In this document: positions 36,296 through 48,200 of the stretch, one piece after another
How positions within the stretch are numbered: the first letter of the stretch is position 1
How the letters are laid out: every line of letters begins with the position of its first letter
Notes under the pieces: generated by a model
What the model was told of the DNA's origin: nothing
What the model saw: only the letters and a program-made list of their open reading frames with translations
Database searches by the model: none
Position numbers and translations under genes: made by a program
Assembly (NCBI GenBank): GCA_963575645.1
Contig: OY754465.1
Coordinates: 54,893,901-54,957,900 of the forward strand
Source: Xanthostigma xanthostigma
Taxonomy: Eukaryota; Arthropoda; Insecta; Raphidioptera; Raphidiidae
DNA: 64,000 nt
Direction: 5' to 3'

Positions 36296-39200
36296 CTAAA
36301 AACAAATGACAATTTTCAGAACGCGTTCATTTATTCCCTTAACATATCATTAATAAAATGAATTAATGCAAAACAAAATGCTGATATTAATAAGAACCTG
36401 AAAAAATATTACAATCATGCATTTTAAACCAAAACCATAGAATAAAGAATATATTTCTAGACACTGCATTTTTAGTCAACAATTTCATTGACCTTGAGAC
36501 AGCCAATCACAAAAATGTGCGGTGTACAGGACAGAGCTGTCAGTCCCTTTCAGGGCCGCATTAAAAAAATGTTTTTAAATCACTAATGTTTGATTTCACT
36601 GTTTCCAGGAGTGACTTCAGACGACAGCGGAAAAAATAAACGTCACATAAGGCGTATTATGTAGAGATTGAAAAAATAATAGAACGACAAAGTACAAGGT
36701 GGCGCAGAGGAAACGCATGTTTTTCACCTAAGCATAATGTTTTATATTTTCAAGATACTGTTGTTTTAATTACAGCTAAATGAAGTAATAATAATGCACT
36801 TTTAAATCAATAATGGAAAATAATGTCAGTCAAGTGTCGCCCTGCTTCGCGGTCGCACATCTCCAACCGCTCTTGAAAATTGTGCATCACACTTAAAATC
36901 ATTTCATGTGGTACTCTTGCGATTTCTTGACGAATAGCAATTTTCAGTTCCTGTAACGTACGGGGCTTGTTAGCGTACACTTTAGACTTAAGGAACCCCA
37001 CAAAAAGAACTGAAAATTGCTATTCGTCAAGAAATCGCAAGAGTACCACATGAAATGATTTTAAGTGTGATGCACAATTTTCAAGAGCGGTTGGAGATGT
37101 GCTACCGCGAAGCAGGGCGACACTTGACTGACATTATTTTAGATTATTGATTTAAAAGTGCATTATAATTACTTCATTTAGCTGTAATTAAGACAACAGT
37201 ATCTTGAAAATATAAAATGTTATGCTTAGGTGAAAAACATGCGTTTCCTCTGCGCCACCTTGTATTATTTATGATATACAAAATGTCAAAATTACTACAA
37301 TGATAAATTTTTTATTATAACGTATTTTGTAATAATACTTTGATTTAAATCTTTGTAACGACAATTTTATTCATATTAATTTCGGCACATGTATATTTTA
37401 TTAAGTATTATAATAATACTTATACGTTAGAAATTGACCAATGATCGTTATCACTGCAAAAAATTACTATTACTTGGAAGTGTCTGTCACTAAAGAACCA
37501 GATATCTGAACGTAAATTTCTAAATACGCCACCGTGCGGCCTTGTTCGTGGTCTTATAGCCCCACAGGGACTAGTATGTAGGTAGCACCAATAAGACAAT
37601 AGTATGGGCATGCCTGTTTGTTCAGCATGCTAACACAACCTGCGCAGCTCGTCTGCGCGATTTAGGTACTGACAGAGGCTGCGGCTACTAGATAATTCTT
37701 TATACTATGCCGGAACTGTGAGTTGGAAATTAAAAAAAAAAGAGATATCTGCAGTGGAATTACACCTGGCGTAATCCAGAATTCACGTGACTTTCATTCT
37801 CAAGGTCGCAAATAAAGGTACTACGTTATTGTTATAATAATTAAAATTTTTGTAGACATACAGTCGCAAAAATGTGTATTTCAACATAGTTGTATGATTT
37901 TATTACTGAATTTCTGTATCAAATATTTGCTATACAATTCAAAACCAGGTACAAAATCTCCACTATATATTCTTCATAGCACACGGGAAATTTCAAACAT
38001 ATAAAGCAAGAAAGCCTGTCGTTCGCGATGAGGAAAATCAGCAAACTTATTAAACAGATATGTTATAAAAAAAATATACAGTAGAACCTCTTGTAAGTCG
38101 AACGTCAAGGGAGACGTCAAAAATTTCGAGTAATCAAGTTTTCGACTTATGAAGGATTTCGAGTAATCGAGTTTTCGACTTATGAAGGATTTCGAGTTAG
38201 GCGGATTTCGTAAGGAAATATTCGATTCAAATTTTGAGTAGCTATGTTCGAGATAGAGTGGTCCAATTTATTTTTTCGAAAAATGGAGGGAAAATATGTA
38301 CCGAAATGGCTTGTAGGAACTCACTGAATATTTCGACCTATTTCGAGTGATGGAGGTTTTGGGACTTGAAGGAAAAGAAACAAAACATTTTTTTGAGTTT
38401 TAGAGGTTTTCGACTTATCAAGGTTCGACTTAAAGAGGTTCTACTGTATAATAAATTGTTTACTTGTTCGGCTAACGACTACACAGTACAGCTTCGCTCT
38501 TAGTGAACGGCAGGTTTAACGAAAGTTCGTAAAGCCAAAAATTCTGCTTGATTGATTGTAGCAGAAGTTAAAAATATAAACTGTTGTTATTCTCGAGTAA
38601 ACAATAATTTAACAACAATTAATAAAAACAAAAGTGTGCGCAAAGACAAATAAAAAAAGTTGTTAACAACGGTGCAAAAAAGAAAAGTAATCATAGTCAG
38701 TCAGGCACTGTGCTTGGCGAAAAATCAGTTTCTCTGCAACACAGCTAACCTCTCGGCCAATGCCAGCTGTTGACAAAAGTCATGGTTGCTGTGGAAGTAG
38801 AGGGTTGTTGATTCTCTGTCGTTGGGAGTGTCTTCTGTGATGGTGTTGATGGATGTTGCCCCGTGAAGGGGGCACTTCCATCCCTCTGCAGACCGCTGTC
38901 GATAGTGGAATTACCGATGAAACACCAGCGACGAGAGAAAGACGACTGCCTATGTTTTATTATTATTGTTTTTGTATAGAGACAATACACAGGTTTAATA
39001 AAATAGTGTTATCAATAATTAAATTAAACTACCACTACTGAAAAATGATATAAATGATATATGTGACATGCAAAAAAACAGAAGATGAATAGACTTATAG
39101 ATATAAACAAAATCAAGATTTTTCTCAGGAGAAATTTTCAACCGATTATTATTTTATAACCTATCCAGAACACGAGAACCAGAGATTAATCGGTAATCGT

Positions 39201-42200
39201 TTTATAATTGTACTAGCCGTTACCCGCGGCTTCGCACGCGATTGAGACGGAGCACGGTCGCATTTCCATCATTTGGCACAGTTAATCCTTTCTCGACGTA
39301 GACGCCCGCTAAGAAAGGGTTTTATGCAACTCCTATCCAAAACAGATTTTTCACTTACAAATTACCATCACTCATAATCTCTCTCCCTGTTTTTCTCTGG
39401 AAATGTATTGACCTTCCCATCTATGCAACCATCCACACCCACCCTAGTAACAACTCACACCCATATATACTAGATGTGATGGCAAGTGAAAAATCCGTTT
39501 TTGGTAAGATTTGGATAAAATTCGTTCTTAGTGGGTGTCTAAGTCGAGAAAGGAGTAACTATGCCAAATTTCAAGTCAATCGCCTTCTACTATGTGACAA
39601 TACTTCTAAAAATCGGGAAGATATAACTTCAAAACCAAAAATAAAAGAAGAAATAAATGTCATTTTTCACATTACGAAAGTGATTGTGACAGTTGTGCCG
39701 GTGAAAATTAAAATAAAATTGTGCAGGAAGCTTTTTTTATCAAATCGCGACCAAATTGTGCGCCAATGAGCATACTCTAAGAGTTACTATACAGAGAAAT
39801 TAAACAATTTACGATTGATTTAGCATAATTTCACTCGCTAATGAACTATTTGTCGACCAACACGAACGTGTACGATGATAACCATCGAATTAGCGCCAAA
39901 AGCACTAAACATAACCTCAACAAATCATTTTTCGCGCATGCGTCATTTGAAATCAATATAATTCGACTGCTTATCATCAGTTCTGTTCCCACCTGACTGC
40001 GAACGGTAATATTATCGTCACAACCATGCGCAGTAGCTAAAACGTGTTCCAACCAAGATTAGAACGGTTCTAGACAGAAAACAGTGCAAAGTCGACGCAT
40101 GCGCACAAAAACGATGCAAAACAGCTTCGTTTTATCTTATGCGCACGACTGTGACGATAATACTACCTTTCGGAGAGAGGTTGAAACATAGCTAATACCG
40201 TGTTACTCAATATCTAAATTATTTGTATTTCGGATATCTTAGCATGAAAAAAACTCGTCCAAAAAATGAAAAGCAACATAATTTGGGCGCGGAATGAATG
40301 ATGCGAGGAAAGTTTCAGTTAGATACCTAGTTAGTTTTTTATTAACAGTAATGATCCTTTGTGTCCAATGAAGAAAACAGGAGCCAGCTGTTATGGAAAA
40401 AGAAATATATACACACACACAACGAAATAAAATGATACAAGCTCGTCTCTAGATGATACAGCGATATGTACTTATGTTAATCAATATAATAGTTTGTCTC
40501 ACCGTCGTCCGATAGATCGATGCTGGTACGATTGCTATCGCCGCCCGAATGGATTTTATCAAGCGAGTCGAGAGAACCGAATCGATGTTGAGAAGCTACA
40601 TCCCCGCCAATTAATGTAATCTGCGCAAAGAAAAAATCAAACTGTTAGCTTATAGGAAAAAATTTTAATTTCTGTGATGGAGTCATCTCGCATGTTTTAT
40701 TATTACCAAAAAAGAAATAAATAATTTTTTTAATATACCACATTTTTAAAACGAACTAAAAGGTATAAAATAATTTCTTTAAGCGTGATGAGTAGGATTT
40801 AAAACGAAAAACGTGGGGCGCATTATTCGTTTTATCTCATTCATTGATAGCTATTCTTTACACTTCTTACATAACTGTCACATGCGCCCCACGTTTTTCG
40901 TTTCAAATCCTCCTCATAAGGCATAAAGAAATTATTTTATACTTTGTAGTTCGTTTTAAAACTGTGGTGTACTAAAAAGTTTTTTTTATATATTTCATTA
41001 TTTTCACATTTTCTAGTATTGTCTTCTAATTCTGAGTTAAGTTAAACATTTCAAGTCTCTACCTCATCAAGAAGTTACTTTAAAATCAATTACAAAATTC
41101 CACTCGGACAGACTTACAAGAAAGCGAGTTAATAAAAACGTGGTAAAAAATACAATCCTCGAATATTTTATAGCCATTGACAACAAAATCGAATTTTTAA
41201 GTTGTCAATGAAAATACAAACGGAAACCTAACAAAACAAATCTAACCTGTTCTCTCCCTGTTTTGAGCCGTTTCAATGTGCCATTCTGCACTTTAGTGCC
41301 GTTGTAGCTCATCGGCATTTCGCTGCCCAAAGACTGCGCGTTCATACTTTCGACTGAACTGCCCCTTCTAAGCATCATTTTCTGCGGCGAAGACGTTAAA
41401 CGATTAACGCCGGCAACACTAGACCTCGACCGAGGATCTCGCGGAATATCACTATTACACAAATCATCGTATTGCACTAATTTTGAGTTTCTATTTTTCT
41501 CACTAGCACTCGTTAACATATTTGAAGCACTCAGGTTTTTTAAAAGCGTCCTATTATTATTAGCACTTAATAAGCCACCGTTTGTCGAGTCTTTAAATAA
41601 ATATCTTGATGAAAACTGGTCTTCGGACACCGTTGATGGCCGATTCAATTTGGAAACATCACTGTTGGAAACGCCAGCATTTCTTAACGACTTTCTAATG
41701 ATATCTACAACAAAGAAATCAAATTATTTCTGTTACTTGCAGAAAATTATTTATAAATCATTGTCGGATAACTTTTCAAGCAAAACTGTAAAATTATCAA
41801 ATAGTATATCACACCACAAGGGTTGAAAGTGTGATATCTTCAGACATCATGGCGCGCAGGGCCAGTGTGGCATATACTATTTTCCTTCATACCTTGGTCG
41901 TAAGCAGAGAACATACACTTTGAGAATGCCCACTCCAAGGTAAAAAAAACTGATCATGTTTTATCTAAGGTTCAAATCAGAAAACTCATGCTGCTATCTT
42001 TCGTTGATGGACACAATTATCTCATCAATTTTGTACTTGTAGAGCTTGTAGGAATCTGTATTGCCGTACGAGTTAGTAGGGTTTACCGGGGGTTTACATC
42101 AGCTGTCAATTAATTTCACATAACCTGTGTTTTGTGATTCATTTAAAATCATTTTTTTTAAATTGGAAGTGAAATTCAGACTACAATGCTTTGTTATCGA

Positions 42201-45200
42201 ATTTCCCCACCATTTAATATCAAATGACTTTAAATTTCATTATAAAAGCGTCAATATCAAAAACGTTTTTCGTATTTTGAATATAAATAAGCAATACGAA
42301 TATTTTGCGCATACACATTGAACTTCAGCACAGATAACTGATGCGGAACAACACTGCAGCTGAATAATGTCGCACAGAAAAGGTAGATATGACCATAGCT
42401 GTCTGTTCCATAGAGAAGGTCTGTTCTCTGGGTCTGATGAAGGTTTTAATTAGTGTTGGGCGATTATGAATGATATAATCGAAATATTTCGATTATGGCC
42501 GAATAATCGATCATTCGATTATGGCCGAATAATCGATCATTCGATTATGGCAACCGAGATATCATTCGCTTGAATCGATTATGAAATATGAAATGAATAT
42601 TCAATCCCGACACAGTACTATTATATATCGATATATCATTCGGTATCTGCATCTACATGCACTGGGATGGGAAGGCTTTGCTAGCACTGGAGAGTGGGGA
42701 TGTTTCGATTGTACATACTTTGTAGTTTGTTGGATCATTCATATTTCATAATCGATTCAAGCGAATGATATCTCGGTTGCCATACCGAGATATCATTCGC
42801 TTGAATCGATTATGAAATATGAAATGAATACTAATCCCGACACAGTACTATTGCTATGTCGACTGTCGATTATAATATGATATATTGATATATCATTCGG
42901 TTTCTGCATTAAATTTCAATTTAAATGTTTAACTCATTATGTAAATTGACGATCCATCTAGGGATTAAAAATATATTTCTATTTCTATTCGATCATATCA
43001 GTGATTCCATTATTAATATTGTGTTAAGTAATATTAACAAATCGAAATTGCAAAGTTAGCACATAATTCATAATCGATGTTTTGAATGATCATTCGCTTA
43101 CACTGTAAAAGTATATAAAACGAAATTATAAACTGCCAGGTTTGCGCATCATTCATAATCGATAATTCGAATGATCATTCGATTTATCATTCATAATCGA
43201 TAAATCGAATGATCATTCGATTTATCATTCATAATCGATAAATCGAATGATCATTCGATTTATCATTCATAATCGATAATTCGAATGATCATTCGATTAT
43301 AAAAACCGATTATTTCGATTCATTCGATTATTGAAATGTATCGATTATGCCCAACACTAGTTTTAATAATTATATTTGAGTCATGTCTATAGTGATCATA
43401 GAGAACGATAGTGATTATAGACTATCACCGTCCGTCTTTCATAGATGGCTACGGCAAACGACTTCGTAAACACGATCACATTCCGTACATTAAAAGTGCC
43501 CATCCCCTGGTCGTAAGCACGCTTGTTAAATACATTAATTACATAAAAACACAGATAGATTCCAAGCAAGCAGCTTTGAGGTTATACGTAAAAACACGGA
43601 TGACAGCTGTTTGCGACTATTAGCTAAATTGTAATAGGGTTGCTATGGAAACGACATCTACACAAACAGTTGATTGGTTGTTTTTGCTTTACTACCGCCC
43701 GAACGTACAAACTTCCCGCATCGGTAAGGAGTAAATGTTAGACTTTCTGCCGATAGTATGCACTTTCGATCAAGGTATGAAGAAAAAAACTTTTTTAGGA
43801 ATATTTCATTTTAAGATAATGTGACCAACCCGCTGAATTATCAGAGTTCCCATCGCTGCCAATCATATTTTCATTCGAACTATCCAAATCACGTTTCGTG
43901 GCGTTTCTAGAAGATGCTTCCAATTTATGTTTCGCCATCATTGCTCTCGTTTCTTGTTCGAATCTGCGCACGCGCTCTTGCGTCGCCTGGGACAGATTCG
44001 CGTAAGTAACAATAGGCGGTCCTCGACCGTCGGTTGCGTCGTTTGCGGCGACGGCTGACGACTGACTATTTTTACGACTGTTGTATATGCCCGTTACCAT
44101 CGTTGGAATGTCGTCAGCATTTTTCGACTGTTGTGTCTGCTGTACGCTGCTAGACCTGCCATTCTCGGTAGTCTAAATGTAAAAATTATAAAGTTGTTTA
44201 AAAATTACGTCACAGATAAAACATTTGTCATTCAGGATTAATACTGCACTGATAAAACACATAGAATTGTTTCACTAAGAAAAAAAATAGGCTAACCATT
44301 GACCGTGACCCATTTTCAATGGCAGAACATTGTATTTTTGTTATATCTCAGCCAGGGGCAGACCTGCATAGTAACTGATAGAGCTTAAGTTCAGGGCGCC
44401 CAAGTGTCAAAGGCCCACAAAAATTAAATATCATAAATTTCTAATACTTTTTCATTAACAATAAGCAGTTATCGTATAATAACAAATAGTTGATATTACT
44501 GATTATTGTGAAAAGTAACTAATAATTTAGAGTGATGATTATCCTGTTTAAATGTTGGAAGATTAAAGGATGAATCCTGGTGGCATAGGATCGATGAACT
44601 AAGCAAATACTGAAGGTTTTTTTTATTGAATTTTATTGTCTGACGTTTCGGCAAACTTTATGGCATCTTCGGAGAATCAATGCTATCTGTTTTCTCAGTA
44701 TGTCATCAGCGGGTATTAAAATTACTATTTTTCTTAAAAAAACGACTTAATTTTACTGAAAATTGTATAAATGTGTCCTATTACTGATTATTATCATCAT
44801 GGGTAAATTTAGACAATTTTTTGGGTGAATTTTAACATGTACTTGGATTAAATTTGAAAATTCTTGGGTGAACGTTGATATTTTTCGGGTGAAATTAGAC
44901 GATTTTCTGGGTGAATTTTTACATTTTTTTGGGTATGTTTTAAAATCTTTTTGCAGAATTTTCACATTTTTTCCGCTGAGTTTTGACAATTTTTTTTAGG
45001 GTGAATTCATAGTATTATTTGTTTGGTCAGGTCAACAAATTACAACTCTGATTTTGATGTTATTAAAAATTAATTTTAAACCTAAACGCGATTCTTTATC
45101 TAACAAAAAATGAGGCCCTGTTCGACTTCAATAAGCCCTAAAGCCCCTAAAAACTTAGATGCGCCCCTGGTCCCAGCCGTCGTTTAAAACAGTTTAGCAG

Positions 45201-48200
45201 TCTTGAAAAACAAAATTATCTAGTTGAGAAATATTCTGTGTTCCAAATTTGAAAAGTTAATTTATTCATCTAATTACAGTGACAGATTTTGCATAATAAT
45301 TCATTCCAATATCTACCACATCGTTATACACAAAAGAAAACAAAAAAAATCGAGTGTTTATATAACCAAGCATGAAGCCATATTTAACACTGATATAGTA
45401 ACGAATTAAAAATACTGACCTCTTTCATTTCAACAAGTGACATCGAATCCTTCGTATCTACGCTAAACGTATCTTCTTTCAACTGATCGCAAAGCTCAGA
45501 CGCCGACTGTTTTCTCGACTTCCGTTGCATTTTCCTATTCGCTGCACTTATAACCGACGATTTGACTACTTTTGCGATTTCCTTTCCAGTCGACGATTTT
45601 GTTTTCATGCCTGAGCGAAGTGGCCAACAACAACAGCAACCAAAGTAACGAACGAGAAGGGGGAAACAATAAAAACAAAAATAAAAAACAAAACAAAAGT
45701 TAGAAGATAATATATAAAACTAGTACTTTATCGACTATAAGTAATATTTGTGGTGAATGTTTAGCTTCCGGATTCAGCATTGCATTATGGACTGCCAACG
45801 GTGTTGATCGGACATTACGACGGCCAAAAAACAAAAACTCTTACGTAAAATTTCACGAAATGTTTTATCTCGATACATTGCGTAAGAAATAGGGATGCAA
45901 AATGATTTTAATATATCAATATCTATATCGACACCAGACCGATATCGATAATTAATCGATAATATCGACCCTTTCAATATTGATATTTTGTAAATTAATT
46001 GAAGAAAAAAAGAAAGTGACAAGTACCGACACGCTTAAGTCGCACACTTGCATCTTCTACCAACATACAAAAAAAATAACCGTGAATTTCAAAATTCTTT
46101 GAGTCACATTTACCATCCGATATTTTTATGACATAATATCGGAAATGTAAATATATCGATATTTTGGTTTTGATATTATCGATAATATCGATTGACCAAT
46201 ATATCATTGCAGCCCTAGTAAGAAAGTCTGATCTTTACATAAATTTCAAATTTGAACTGCAATTTAAAGCAGCTCCAGTCGGGTGTGTGAGTCATTCGCC
46301 GCACTGACAAGAGACAGCATTGTCAATCACTTGCTTCGAGGTAACGCCCTTATCACATGAGCGTAGTAATTGTAGAGTTAAACGACAATAGTTCATCAAC
46401 GTCCATTTTAATAAGTACGCCGGTGGAAAAATTTCGATTCGCTCGGCGTTCATGAGACTCGAGCGGTATCAAGGTGTTTCAAAACTTGTGATCTGTACAC
46501 TGTCTCTTTTAATTGCAGCGAAAAATGGCAACCAGTTGTTTGAGTCTTATTCTTTCATAAGGGATGTTGTCTTTTGGCTGAAGAGTTATTTAAGCTATGT
46601 AGGTTGCAACGTGTTAATGTGTCATTTTGAACAAAGACAGAAGTTTAAAGGGAGAGAAAAATAGAAATGATCAAGAAAACCGTGTCGTATAAACGGAAAC
46701 GATCTAACAAGCAAAGGACGTCGACATTTATTAAGTGGAAAATAATGTCTAATATTGTGCCGTAGTTAATTCCATAAATAACGATATTGTACTGTGAAAC
46801 AAGATATTTTACACGGGCAAATATAAATACAATGTAATTTAAACAAGCAATTGTTTTGCATGTGCATTAAAACAAAAGCGATATAAACAAATGAAAAGCA
46901 GCAACACACTGCTCAGATACGACCAATTCATACAAAAAAAAAAATGACACGACAGACAAGAATTTAAAAATTACTTGAAATGAACTGAAACGAAACATAC
47001 CTTCGATTTTATTGATATTGCTGAGTAATAAATTGTGATTGGCCGCAGAAGTTGCACTTTCCATTTCGACGTTAGTTCCATCGAGTGGACTCGAAGGAGG
47101 TAGAGTGAATTTGTCATCTTCATCTTCAGAAAAGAACCAATCCACCTGACAGTTGAAAAGAAACAAGAAAATCACAAAATGTTTCTAAAAAATTTGTTAT
47201 CATCTCCGATCTTCACTTCTTCATTTCACTACATTTAAATATTACTCAGGACTACTTACATGACATAACAAAGATTCAACTATCCGGCACTGATGGGACA
47301 TATCCGTAACCATTGTCACCATATCGTCGGCAGCTGCCCTGACAAGCGTCGGTCCGAATACTATGGCCAGATTTCGCGCTTCCATTTTATTAACTTCCGA
47401 ATGTTCGACGACCCTCTTTAAGTGCAAACACAGGTATTTGAGTGTTTCGTAATGATTATCCGGCAACTCGCGAACTAATTTACGTATAACTAAAAGCCGT
47501 TGATTATTGTCGTCTATTTTGTCAGCTTCGATGAATTTCGGATACAATTCAACTGTGAACAGTGAATCTGGAAGACGTCGGAAAAATGATTTCAACAAAC
47601 TCGATACAACGTTTACATCATTCCATCGTGGATCCTGAAAAATAAAATATTAGATATACAAAAACTTGTTAGACTCTTCAAAAATACACATCAATTTTAA
47701 TTTAATAGATTCAACTTTCAATGGAGGAAATCACTTATGTAACAAAAAAAAAAAAAAAGATTCACTATCAAAGCACCAAAATCAGTACTCAAAACACAAA
47801 TTAAATGAAATGGCGCTGGAACTGCTGAACTACCTATTTGTGTATTCGTAATACTTAAATGGCCGTCTACAGCGACTGGTGAAGCAACTACTTTATGTTG
47901 AGTTAATAAAAATAATTATTGCAGCACTATAGTGTCCGACCGAAATTTCGGTTTCGGTTTCGGCCACTTTCGGCCAAAAAACTGGTTTCGGCTTAGTTTC
48001 GGTTTCGGCTGCCCATCCGGCCGAAACCAAAACTACATTTGGGAGGTTTCGCGCTGAAATGCGGTGCAGCTGCGAGCGACGAAGTGTCTTTTATGCCTGC
48101 GCGCTTCGCGTTTTTTTTTTTTTTAGTTTGAAAGAAAACTTTTTTAATTTTGATACCTATTATTTGCATTAAAAATATTTATTTAGTGGTTGTATTTGGT

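Noticed and set aside
42428..42480. CTGATGA motif suggesting a hammerhead ribozyme
   Set aside because: No matching GAAA core or third stem nearby.
42450..43360. CRISPR-like regular repeats
   Set aside because: Units are palindromic AT-rich satellite within a hAT element, with no unique spacers of constant length.
47666..47851. 61-codon plus-strand frame in a RhoGAP intron
   Set aside because: Low complexity, with a Lys run from poly-A; no support.
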